Below the pieces are notes generated by a model, which saw only the letters and a list, made by a program, of their open reading frames with translations, did not search any database and was not told the origin of the DNA. 43,480 nucleotides of DNA from a virus: the IMG/VR virus record IMGVR_UViG_3300005253_000592, positions 1-43,480 of that record. One strand, 5' to 3'. Positions 6,220 through 12,819 of this stretch are shown piece by piece (within the stretch, counting starts at the first letter, position 1; each line of letters opens with the position of its first letter). The position numbers and the translations under genes are program-made.

Positions 6220-6953
6220 TGCTCCAACCACTCCAAAATCATGTATCCCACGGCCTCTGCGACTTGCGGCACTACGGCATTTCCAAGGGCTCTAAGGCGG
6301 TCCACCCGATTGGAAACCCCATCAGATATTCGGTTATCCTTACCGGCGGGTACACAAACCGATAATTCAAGTTCCACCAGTCTCTCAAATTCATCCCCTG
6401 TAAACGCTCGTGCCGTATTCTCCCTGAGCCCTTCCCATCGCAAGCCACAGGCCGCGGCACTATTGGCGACGATAAATATTCTCTCGCCAAGAAAATGGGC
6501 ACCGAAGGCTGCTGCTGGAATACTGTCCCACTCCGCACCATACCCGCCCTCGGCCAAGTCTCCGAGAACTCGTCCATGCCCTCGAACAAGGAGCCCTGGG
6601 ACGTTCTCCAGCAGGACGATTCGGGGTCGTACCTCGCAAATGATTCGGAGGATTTCGGGCCATATCCATCGCTCGTCTTCTTCTCCGAGCCGCTTGCCGG
6701 CGGTTGAGACTGGCTGACAGGGGAAGCCCGAAGCGATGCAATCCACGACGCCACGCCAAGGGTTGCCGTCGAATGTCTTGATGTCCGTCCAGATTGGGGC
6801 ATCGCAGAGCAAACCATCCCTGATTCGACTAATCGTTGTAGCCACGCACCAAGGGTCTTGCTCAACGTAGCAGACAGTTTTAAAGTCGCCAGTTCGACGA
6901 AGGCCGAGCTCGATTCCCCCGATGCCGGAACATAGACCCAGGACACGGATCAT
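6216..6953 (-). CDS. DNA cytosine-C5 methyltransferase
   Basis: 245 residues with the ordered motifs of C5-cytosine methyltransferases: motif I LGLCSGIGG (SAM binding, ~residues 5-13), motif IV GFPCQPVS with the catalytic cysteine (~76-83), motif VI ENVPG (~116-120), motif VIII GERIFIV, and motifs IX/X RLRALGNAVVPQVAEAVG at the end. The target-recognition region between VIII and IX is only about 60 residues, short for the family. It probably methylates phage DNA against host restriction. ATG 6953 follows AGGGAG and overlaps the upstream stop. A second long frame runs through the same DNA (6272-6946). Confidence 0.93.
   Translation of the reverse strand: MIRVLGLCSGIGGIELGLRRTGDFKTVCYVEQDPWCVATTISRIRDGLLCDAPIWTDIKTFDGNPWRGVVDCIASGFPCQPVSTAGKRLGEEDERWIWPEILRIICEVRPRIVLLENVPGLLVRGHGRVLGDLAEGGYGAEWDSIPAAAFGAHFLGERIFIVANSAAACGLRWEGLRENTARAFTGDEFERLVELELSVCVPAGKDNRISDGVSNRVDRLRALGNAVVPQVAEAVGYMILEWLEQ
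6272..6946 (-). other. long overlapping reading frame inside the methyltransferase gene
   Basis: A 224-codon open frame (GTG at 6946) on the same strand in another phase, covering over 90% of the methyltransferase gene. Its product contains ESFARYDPESSCWRTSQ, ETWPRAGMVRSGT and ITEYLMGFPIGWTALEPLE. From memory these resemble proteins annotated on their own in other phages, often near methyltransferases. The resemblance may simply follow from conservation of the methyltransferase frame, whose motifs IV-VI encode these residues out of phase. Translation is not shown; there is no good ribosome site. Confidence 0.35.
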
Positions 6954-7384
6954 CAATCTCCCTTGCCCCTCAACCCCTTAATTTCTTCCCGCAGATAGCG
7001 CAGCTCGTCGGCTATGGCATCAAATAAATTATTAAGAATACAGTTATTATACGCCGCCGCCCCCTCGTATCTGGCGTCGGGGCAATCGGTATCATCTGTC
7101 GGCAACTTAAACTCCGGCCTCGGTGCGGGCTTATCTTCAATAAATAAGTCAGGGTCAACCCTAAACCCTCCAGCTCCTTCGAGGGGGACACAATTCATAA
7201 GCGTAGAAGTAAAGTAGCCACCGCCCTCATAAGTGCAAGTATTACAATCACACTTCCATCTCTGCCCCACCTTCATCTCGGGCTGGGCATCTGCCCTCGC
7301 ACACAGCCCGACGACGAGGATCACCGCCGCTACCACGACGCCGAGAAGCCACTGCTCCTCCCACCATTTTCTGAGACGGTTCAT
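6953..7384 (-). CDS. secreted or membrane-anchored cysteine-rich protein
   Basis: 143 residues. A basic N-terminus followed by a hydrophobic stretch (LLGVVVAAVILVVGLCARADA, ~12-33) reads as a signal peptide with possible cleavage after ADA, or as an anchor. The rest has cysteines in pairs (CDCNTCTY, MNC, DCPD, NNC) and a helical C-terminus (LFDAIADELRYLREEIKGL). Start ATG 7384 forms TGATG with the HerA-like gene. Function unknown; export to the periplasm is inferred. Confidence 0.7.
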   Translation of the reverse strand: MNRLRKWWEEQWLLGVVVAAVILVVGLCARADAQPEMKVGQRWKCDCNTCTYEGGGYFTSTLMNCVPLEGAGGFRVDPDLFIEDKPAPRPEFKLPTDDTDCPDARYEGAAAYNNCILNNLFDAIADELRYLREEIKGLRGKGD

Positions 7385-9123
7385 CACAGGAACAACGCCT
7401 CGCCCATGCAGACCATGTTGCCGTTGACCTCGGCGGCGCCATTCCTCGCCAAGTCTCTCAAATAGGTGTTGGAGGTTCCGCTATTGGTAAGCTCGGCCCG
7501 TTCAAACAATTCTTCTCTGGAAATCCCTTGCGGGTGAATCTCAATCAGTATATCCAGCATCCTTCTGGCCCCAGCCCGGAAGATGCCCCTAAACGACTCA
7601 ATGTTTTCTTCCTTTGTCATGGGAGCTAACGGGCTGCTCAACCCCAAGATTCCAAGTCCGCTGTCCGTTATCAGAACCCAGCCCTCGCTGTCTTCTTGGA
7701 TGAGCCCATTGCCTAAGAGCTCACGATAATAAGTCTCGGACGTACCGCTTTTCCTTAGCTTGGCCATGAGCCTTAGCTGGGACCTAGTGGTGGTCAAGGG
7801 ATAGCGACGAGCCAGGACTTCAAGCATGCGCCTTGCCCCTGCCCTTGGCCTGTAGCCGCCGTCGGATTCCGCAGGCTCAGACCTAGGTGGAGTGGAGATC
7901 GTCGCTTGTGGGGCATCCTCGCGCCTAGGTTTTGGCTGATATTGGGGCCTTGGAGGAACATGGGCCTTTTGGCGATTGAGGACGGAGCCAATCAGCCCTC
8001 CCAGGCCGTCATTGCTGGCTCTAAGCTCGTTGACGGACGCCTCGACAACGCCCCCGACTTCTACAAGCCTTTCCCCAACCTCTACAAGTAACGCCCTTTC
8101 TTCTGCTGTTAGCATGGGCACTTCTACAAGTTGGGGCTCCGGTGCTGGAGTTGGAGCTTTTGTTAGCTGTTTTTGTGAATGAAGCTCTCGCTCTAAATCT
8201 TTGATGCGCCGTTTCAATTCCTTCGGGTCTGTCTCTTTCACCCGTTCTATCGTCTCGGCCATCTGCTCTTTGATGGCCCCAAGGTCAATGTCGGCTAACG
8301 TGGCTGGTCGGCGCCGGCGCTTGGCTCCCGTGGGGGTGGCGGCGCTGTCGAAGGTCTTGCGCCTGTATATCTGGAACTGGTCCGTTATCTCCATCCAGGG
8401 GCTCCAGACCCACGCCTCGCCCGGCTTGAGGCCCGACAAGGACGCCAGGATCTCCTGTTTCTGGCCGTGGTAGACAACCCACCCCTCGATGGCTTTCCGG
8501 TCCTGGGGGGACGTGATTCGGTGGACAATGAGCGTCTCGATCTGAGTCAGCACGTCCTTGTTTATGACGGCGGAGCGTTGGGTTATCATCGTGACCCCGA
8601 GCCCCTTCTTCCGGCCCCGCCTCACCACGTTCTGCCACGCCCGAAGCAACCTTGCGCTCTCCCTCATGGGTTTCTGAGGTATGTAGTCGTCGGCCTCCTC
8701 GAGGATAAGGTGGAGCGGGTCTTTGTTGCGCTTCAAGATATTCACGGCAAAGTCGGTGAGGAATCGCCGCTTGCCGCCTTCCGAGAACTCGGAAACGTCC
8801 AGCACGCAGGAGAGCCGTTCCTTCGCTATGAGCTCCGCTATCATCTGGCCGGCGGTTTCTTCCAGGGGCACGTCTCCCCTGTCCCCCCCGAAGATGGGGA
8901 TGGGTAGCCCCGGCCCCTTGCCGTCTGCCGCCGATCTAAGCCCCCACCAGGAGCCTTCGGGGTCTATGACCACGAAGGGCAGTCCAGCCTCATACATCCC
9001 CTCGGCCATGACCGCCGCCGTGTTCGACTTCCCCCCGCCCCGGACGGCCAATAACCCGAAGGTCTGAGTCACCGCTTCCAGCGGCAGCGTCAGCCCCTTG
9101 GCGATTCGGATTCCCCTGGTCAC
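7384..9123 (-). CDS. HerA/FtsK-like ATPase with duplicated C-terminal domain
   Basis: 579 residues from GTG 9123 (GTGA overlap with the gene upstream). The N-terminal half is a P-loop ATPase: Walker A AVRGGGKSNT (~26-35), an IDPEGSWWGL segment, Walker B LHLILEEADDY (~138-148) and MITQRSAVINKDVLTQ, as in HerA-type DNA translocases of archaea and phages. A charged coiled segment (~290-330) leads to two tandem copies of a winged-helix-like unit, RAGARRML...SGTSETYYRELL and RAGARRML...SGTSNTYLRDLA, near residues 435-500 and 520-575. It probably moves or remodels DNA during recombination or replication. No NurA partner is adjacent; the Cas4-like nuclease at 14930 could be a partner. Confidence 0.8.
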   Translation of the reverse strand: MTRGIRIAKGLTLPLEAVTQTFGLLAVRGGGKSNTAAVMAEGMYEAGLPFVVIDPEGSWWGLRSAADGKGPGLPIPIFGGDRGDVPLEETAGQMIAELIAKERLSCVLDVSEFSEGGKRRFLTDFAVNILKRNKDPLHLILEEADDYIPQKPMRESARLLRAWQNVVRRGRKKGLGVTMITQRSAVINKDVLTQIETLIVHRITSPQDRKAIEGWVVYHGQKQEILASLSGLKPGEAWVWSPWMEITDQFQIYRRKTFDSAATPTGAKRRRRPATLADIDLGAIKEQMAETIERVKETDPKELKRRIKDLERELHSQKQLTKAPTPAPEPQLVEVPMLTAEERALLVEVGERLVEVGGVVEASVNELRASNDGLGGLIGSVLNRQKAHVPPRPQYQPKPRREDAPQATISTPPRSEPAESDGGYRPRAGARRMLEVLARRYPLTTTRSQLRLMAKLRKSGTSETYYRELLGNGLIQEDSEGWVLITDSGLGILGLSSPLAPMTKEENIESFRGIFRAGARRMLDILIEIHPQGISREELFERAELTNSGTSNTYLRDLARNGAAEVNGNMVCMGEALFL

Positions 9124-9323
9124 TCGCTCTCCACCTTCTTCCTGACCGCGCACACCGTCGTCACCATTGAGTAGCTATCCACTTCCTCGGCCCACCTGTC
9201 ACGGAGCCACTGCACCATGTCCTCAAGCGCCTCCTCGGATGAAAGCACGTCTTTTTCGGAGCCGTTATCATAAGGCGGGGTGAACACTACACCGATGACT
9301 AGCTCAACGGTTTTGGTGGTCAT
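9120..9323 (-). CDS. 67-aa hypothetical protein
   Basis: Small acidic protein (MTTKTVELVIGVVFTPPYD...), predicted alpha/beta with a helical middle (SSEEALEDMVQWLRDRW). Joined to the HerA-like gene by a GTGA overlap, so probably co-translated. Not recognised. Confidence 0.65.
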   Translation of the reverse strand: MTTKTVELVIGVVFTPPYDNGSEKDVLSSEEALEDMVQWLRDRWAEEVDSYSMVTTVCAVRKKVESE

Positions 9324-9382
9324 GGTCCCGCCTTCTTCACCGCCTCGGCCAGCACGGAACGGGGGATGCGCTTAGGCTTCAT
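9320..9382 (-). CDS. possible 20-aa peptide gene
   Basis: A 20-codon frame, MKPKRIPRSVLAEAVKKAGP, that exactly bridges the gap between two genes: it starts inside the end of the gene at 9372-9788 and its stop forms ATGA with the start at 9323. It is basic and potentially helical. The exact bridging is the only evidence; no ribosome site is clear. Confidence 0.35.
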   Translation of the reverse strand: MKPKRIPRSVLAEAVKKAGP

Positions 9383-9788
9383 CTGTTTTTCTCCCCGATG
9401 GAATAACATCCCCTTCCTTATCTCGGTATTCACCCCACCCTGGACGCTTGCCTAGTCCCCCTAGGGCCTTTTCATCCTTAGATTCATCTGTAAACGGCGA
9501 TGGTTTCACCGCCCCGAATCTAAGCGAATAGTTATAGCCAAATGGCCTAATCGGAATTAGTCGGTAGTGGGGGTCACGGACTTCCTCATCGAAAAGCGGT
9601 TCGGCACGATGGGCAAGGCCGCAATCACAGCAACTTTGAACCTCCCAGTTGGACGGATAGAAAACCCTGTCTATTCGTATCTGAGACAAGCCCCCACGCT
9701 TTACTTTTTCCCTGAGCTTCCCAAGAATTATTATTGCTTGGGTTATCAGCCCGTAGACAATAACGGAGATGCGTTTAGCCCCACTCAT
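9372..9788 (-). CDS. small phage protein with CCDCGLAHR motif
   Basis: 138 residues. An N-terminal hydrophobic segment (ISVIVYGLITQAIIILGKL) is followed by DRVFYPSNWEVQSCCDCGLAHRAE, a motif (WxVQCCDCGLxHR) I recognise from short phage proteins of unknown role, here fused to a membrane segment and a polar C-terminus. The cysteines and histidine may bind zinc. Confidence 0.65.
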   Translation of the reverse strand: MSGAKRISVIVYGLITQAIIILGKLREKVKRGGLSQIRIDRVFYPSNWEVQSCCDCGLAHRAEPLFDEEVRDPHYRLIPIRPFGYNYSLRFGAVKPSPFTDESKDEKALGGLGKRPGWGEYRDKEGDVIPSGRKTDEA

Positions 9789-9791
9789 CGC

Positions 9792-9914
9792 TTAATCCCC
9801 CTGCCCATCAAATTGCCAATAGAGCCAGCACCAATAGCAGTAAGACGGCCCCCAACAAAAGCGTCTATGTTCTTCTACGCTATTGGGAATTATGAGCCAC
9901 TTGTTAGGCTTCAT
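9792..9914 (-). CDS. 40-aa Trp/Cys-rich small protein
   Basis: MKPNKWLIIPNS... with a C-terminal half rich in W, C and Y (FCWGPSYCYWCWLYW). Start ATG 9914 overlaps the previous stop as ATGA and follows AGAGAAG. Another frame through the same bases would encode a purely hydrophobic stretch (LLLGAVLLLLVLALLAI) but has no start codon. Function unknown. Confidence 0.5.
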   Translation of the reverse strand: MKPNKWLIIPNSVEEHRRFCWGPSYCYWCWLYWQFDGQGD

Positions 9915-10351
9915 CGCTTCTCTAATGCGTGAAAATCTCTCCCGCCTTCGGGTAGGGGATTTATCAAGTCAAGTGCTGCGCATTGAGCCCTATTCTCTTC
10001 TTCGAGGGTAGCTGCCGACATTAGACCTTGTATCGCCGCCACCAGCGCAGCGTTTTGGGCCTCAGCTTTTATTAGATTCTCGGTGTGGCAGGGGTAGCAA
10101 TGCGTTTCAGGGTCGTGACCCCCATGCTTTTCGCATCTCCACATCAACCTAAGTTTCTCTATCTCGTCATCAGCAAGCTGGAGGTCGTGGAGGGCGTCCT
10201 TTAAGAATATTCGACTGTTGGTTATGTAGCTAACCGTATCTTCCGAACAACCAAACCAGTCAGCCGCTGCTATGTCTTCATCGAGCATCCGACATAGCTC
10301 CAACGCTTCCTCGATGCGCTCCTTGCTCATCTTGCGTTTGCGCTCGTTCAT
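9911..10351 (-). CDS. hypothetical protein with helix-turn-helix-like and zinc-site segments
   Basis: 146 residues; strong AAGGAG ribosome site before ATG 10351. The N-terminus (MSKERIEEALELCRMLDEDIAAADWFGCSEDTVSYITN) has a helix-turn-helix feel, the middle has CEKHGGHDPETHCYPC, a CxxH...CxxC pattern found in phage accessory proteins, and the end is helical. Possibly a DNA-binding accessory factor, but no family is certain. Confidence 0.65.
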   Translation of the reverse strand: MNERKRKMSKERIEEALELCRMLDEDIAAADWFGCSEDTVSYITNSRIFLKDALHDLQLADDEIEKLRLMWRCEKHGGHDPETHCYPCHTENLIKAEAQNAALVAAIQGLMSAATLEEENRAQCAALDLINPLPEGGRDFHALEKR

Positions 10352-10364
10352 CGGGGCTCCTTAC

Positions 10365-10556
10365 TTAGGCATAACGATTAGGGGCGTGACTTCCCTTCGC
10401 TATCTTTGGTTCGTCTCTCTTAACCTCAAACTGGTTATGCTTGCACCTTGGACACTCCCAAGCCGCATCTGGCGAGGCCCAAGTATTTTTACAGCGCAAG
10501 CACTTATACAGCCACAAGGCCATCGTAAAGATGTTCGCACTCTTGTCCATCATCAT
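10365..10556 (-). CDS. zinc-ribbon small protein
   Basis: 63 residues with a textbook CxxC-x14-CxxC ribbon: YKCLRCKNTW...AWECPRCK. The start is preceded by a GGAGGGG stretch; three ATG codons in a row make the exact start uncertain by two residues. Overlaps the upstream gene by 4 bases. Such ribbons bind zinc and often nucleic acid. Confidence 0.7.
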   Translation of the reverse strand: MMMDKSANIFTMALWLYKCLRCKNTWASPDAAWECPRCKHNQFEVKRDEPKIAKGSHAPNRYA

Positions 10557-11023
10557 TCCCCTCCCTTCACTGCGGCGATTAGGGCGTGGGCTTTTTCATT
10601 GTAGTGCTTAACAACATTTCCTTCATATTTGTACCCATGATGGTGACAGAACACAAAGGCCCTTTTAGACTCTTTGGCAACCAAGTCGTAATCTGCAAGT
10701 AGCCCCTCAATAATCTCCATCGCCACGGTGCGGTCTGCGAGTAGGCGAGGCGCAAGGCTCCGAGCTACGACTATCCATGCCGCCATCCCCATGTCTGCGT
10801 CACCGTCCTTGTCACAGCCTACGCATAACTCACCCCTTGGCGTAATAACGTAGGCGAGGCCCCCAAGCCCCTTCCCCCCTTCTTGCCACGCCTCCCAAGG
10901 TTCGGGGTCAATCGAGTCGAATAGACCTAGAAATGCCTTTGCCTCGTCGTCGGTTATGGGCTTCATGGGTGGCCCCTCCGATTCATCCCTCTCCCTAACA
11001 TGGTCGGTCAAGTCTCGGCTCAT
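10553..11023 (-). CDS. hypothetical protein
   Basis: 156 residues, acidic, with a globular look: KPITDDEAKAFLGLFDSIDPEPW, GGLAYVITPRGELCVGC and a histidine-rich FVFCHHHGYKYEG. GGAG lies 8 bases before ATG 11023. No domain recognised; it sits among tiny early-type genes. Confidence 0.7.
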   Translation of the reverse strand: MSRDLTDHVRERDESEGPPMKPITDDEAKAFLGLFDSIDPEPWEAWQEGGKGLGGLAYVITPRGELCVGCDKDGDADMGMAAWIVVARSLAPRLLADRTVAMEIIEGLLADYDLVAKESKRAFVFCHHHGYKYEGNVVKHYNEKAHALIAAVKGGE

Positions 11024-11041
11024 TGCTTGGCTCCATTCGTT

Positions 11042-11158
11042 CTACGAGGCGGCGGGCTGGGCATTGACAAGCGTACAAAACATAATTGCGAAGTAAACAA
11101 GATAAATAAAGATGCCGAGTAGCCAGCTTTTTACCCACCACTTACCGGGGGCTTTCAT
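11042..11158 (-). CDS. 38-aa single-span membrane protein
   Basis: MKAPGKWWVKSW followed by a hydrophobic span (LLGIFIYLVYFAIMFCTLV) and NAQPAAS. A basic N-terminus and short polar C-terminus suggest an inner-membrane peptide or a signal peptide with almost nothing behind it. ATGA overlap with the gene upstream, and AGGGAGATAGAGG before the start. Confidence 0.6.
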   Translation of the reverse strand: MKAPGKWWVKSWLLGIFIYLVYFAIMFCTLVNAQPAAS

Positions 11159-11283
11159 TCCTCTATCTCCCTGTTGACCTTATGGAAATAGTCCTCTCCG
11201 TGTGGACCATAGACGGCTTCTTCTCTTATCATTTCAAATAGCTCACGAAGCCAGCGCAGGGAGCGGGTGAAGAGGTAGCGCAT
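11155..11283 (-). CDS. 42-aa hypothetical protein
   Basis: MRYLFTRSLRWLRELFEMIREE... is an amphipathic basic helix followed by a polar tail. Its start overlaps the previous stop (TAATG at 11283) and its stop overlaps the next start (ATGA at 11155). Function unknown. Confidence 0.6.
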   Translation of the reverse strand: MRYLFTRSLRWLRELFEMIREEAVYGPHGEDYFHKVNREIEE

Positions 11284-11630
11284 TAGAGCAGCTCCATCTG
11301 AGCCACGGCCAGCTCTTCTTCAGGGGTGCTGTTCTTTATAGCCGCCGCAGTCTCTAGGGTTCGTAGCCCCTGGCGGCGAAGCTGTGCAGCCACCCTCTCT
11401 TTTTCCTCGGGGTCGACTAGGTGCCAATACCCGGCCGGCTTTTGGCTTGAAGAGCCTATGGCCTTTCCTTTCCTTCTAAGTGCCTGAACAATCTTGCGTA
11501 ATGCCCGCTGGTTTATCTCTGTCATTCCAGCGAGCCACCAAGAGTTTTTAGCAAAGATTCTTGGTCGGTTGCGAAGCAACGTCCAGACCTCAGCCTCCTC
11601 GGTGGTGAGGGTGTTGTCGTCGGGTATCAT
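11283..11630 (-). CDS. probable winged-helix DNA-binding protein
   Basis: 115 residues. Residues ~10-70 (EEAEVWTLLRNRPRIF...WWLAGMTEINQRALRKIVQALRRKGKAI...PAGYWHLVD) have the helix-helix-recognition helix-wing layout of small winged-helix proteins. The C-terminal half is a charged helix. Overlaps the resolvase gene by 4 bases. Could regulate early genes or assist replication; which one cannot be told here. Confidence 0.65.
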   Translation of the reverse strand: MIPDDNTLTTEEAEVWTLLRNRPRIFAKNSWWLAGMTEINQRALRKIVQALRRKGKAIGSSSQKPAGYWHLVDPEEKERVAAQLRRQGLRTLETAAAIKNSTPEEELAVAQMELL

Positions 11631-12145
11631 CCCGGCCCCGTCCCTGCGAGCTTATGCTGTGCGTACTGGAGCAGCCACCAAGCATCGGCCTCGTCGTGGC
11701 TGAGTGGATCGCACCCGCGCCGTTCCCGGTAGGCGTCCATCATCTCACCCTTCGATGCGTTTCCATTCCCGGTGGCCCACTTTTTTAGGGTCTTGTCGTT
11801 TACGGTGTCTACTTTTACGTCGAAGGAATAACAAAATGCTTGCAGGATTGCTTGCATCCCTACAATAACCGACACAGCCGCCGAGCCCTTCAAGTGGCTG
11901 TAAAGGTAAATCGCAAACTCCCAAGGAAATAGGTCGTCGTAATGTTCGCGCAGAAACGTATCGAACTCGCAGAATAGTTCACCGTGGCACCCTACATGGC
12001 TGAACGAAATATGACCTGTCTGCGTCTGACCGTTGCGATTCATCGCCCATCCGGTGTTAGCTTTGCCCAAGTCAAAGGCGGCAATTCTGGAAGCCACCGG
12101 CTCCTGGGCAAGTTCTTGACGAACCACAGCTAGAACCTCTGCCAT
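11627..12145 (-). CDS. RuvC-like Holliday junction resolvase
   Basis: 172 residues; start MAEVLAVV (12145). RNase H-fold features: first catalytic acid in AAFDLGKANTGWAM (~residues 22-35), LKKWATGNGNASKGEMM, and the closing SHDEADAWWLLQYA acids near the C-terminus. Phage RuvC-like enzymes resolve branched DNA before packaging. The strand that normally ends in a catalytic Glu reads AIYLYSHLKGSAA here, with no acid at the expected place; the nearest Glu is four or five residues earlier (PWEF). Activity is therefore less certain than the fold. Confidence 0.8.
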   Translation of the reverse strand: MAEVLAVVRQELAQEPVASRIAAFDLGKANTGWAMNRNGQTQTGHISFSHVGCHGELFCEFDTFLREHYDDLFPWEFAIYLYSHLKGSAAVSVIVGMQAILQAFCYSFDVKVDTVNDKTLKKWATGNGNASKGEMMDAYRERRGCDPLSHDEADAWWLLQYAQHKLAGTGPG

Positions 12146-12285
12146 GACGGTATCACCACAAATACCAGCAGCAGCGCCGTCACCACGCAGACCAGCAATA
12201 CCAAGCCCCACATTCTTGTCGTCTTGCGAACATCTAATTTACTGCTTGGCCGCTTGCGCTTGCGCCAGGCCCGACGCTTAGTCAT
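12130..12285 (-). CDS. 51-aa basic single-span membrane protein
   Basis: MTKRRAWRKRKRPSSK gives a strongly basic N-terminus, then RMWGLVLLVCVVTALLLVFV spans the membrane. ATGA overlap with the gene upstream; its 3' end overlaps the resolvase start by 16 bases. Topology is probably N-in by the positive-inside rule. Function unknown. Confidence 0.65.
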   Translation of the reverse strand: MTKRRAWRKRKRPSSKLDVRKTTRMWGLVLLVCVVTALLLVFVVIPSWQRF

Positions 12286-12440
12286 TTCCTCACCTCAAAC
12301 ACCTCAAATTCTGGCACGCGACGGATGAAGTGGTCGTGGGAGCGAAATAGCGGAAACTCGGTTATAATCATTACCCGCCTCTGTAAAACAATCGCAATCA
12401 GCTTCTCAAGCCGCCTAGCTATCCATATTCTGAGAGGCAT
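12282..12440 (-). CDS. 52-aa protein, paralogue of the gene at 42968-43111
   Basis: MPLRIWIARRLEKLIAIVLQ...VMIITEF. The first ~28 residues match those of the 47-aa protein at 42968-43111, and the DNA is about 84% identical over 77 bases (12364-12440 versus 43035-43111). The C-termini differ. TGATG start, ATGA end. An amphipathic basic helix then a beta-strand is likely. Function unknown. Confidence 0.7.
   Translation of the reverse strand: MPLRIWIARRLEKLIAIVLQRRVMIITEFPLFRSHDHFIRRVPEFEVFEVRK
12364..12440. repeat. dispersed 77-bp repeat (partner 43035-43111)
   Basis: Same orientation, 12 mismatches in 77 bases, no gaps. It corresponds to the 5' ends of two short paralogous genes lying about 30 kb apart, pointing to duplication or recombination of a small-gene cassette. 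Confidence 0.85.
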
Positions 12441-12577
12441 CAGAACGGTAGGAGGGCGTGGAATAGCCCCAGCACGACGAACGCACACAAGGCCACCAGG
12501 AGCACCCTGCGTTGCCAGATACGCATACAGGGCCACTCGTGGCGGGCATTACAGGTGGGGCAATATTGCTCATCCAT
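12440..12577 (-). CDS. 45-aa zinc-knuckle membrane protein
   Basis: MDEQYCPTCNARHEWPC then a basic linker and a hydrophobic span (RVLLVALCAFVVLGLFHALL). The CPTC...H...C cluster could bind one zinc at the cytoplasmic face. The start overlaps the previous gene by 8 bases; the stop forms TGATG with the next gene. Confidence 0.65.
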   Translation of the reverse strand: MDEQYCPTCNARHEWPCMRIWQRRVLLVALCAFVVLGLFHALLPF

Positions 12578-12725
12578 CGAACCGCCTCCAGTCGCGCCGC
12601 CTTTTAATGAAGCCAAAGAGCCCTGAGATGGAGCCGTAAAAGAACAGGAACAGGATGAGGACAATGATGGCGGGGACTATCAGAAGAAACATATCTGAAC
12701 GGTAGGCCCAAATAAGCAGCTTCAT
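12570..12725 (-). CDS. 51-aa membrane protein
   Basis: MKLLIWAYRSDM then a long hydrophobic span (FLLIVPAIIVLILFLFFYG...) and a basic tail KRRRDWRRFDG. First of five tightly linked tiny genes; the ribosome site is CCAAGGAACG. Upstream, 12726-12819 has no gene; it holds a GGGGCC/GGCCCC hairpin at 12752-12778 with no U-run. Confidence 0.65.
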   Translation of the reverse strand: MKLLIWAYRSDMFLLIVPAIIVLILFLFFYGSISGLFGFIKRRRDWRRFDG

Positions 12726-12819
12726 CGTTCCTTGGGGGGTGAAGCCGGGGCGGGGCCAGAGACACAATCCCCGGCCCCTAACCGTTTGACACTAGCCGAC
12801 AAACAACCCAATGCCCCGG

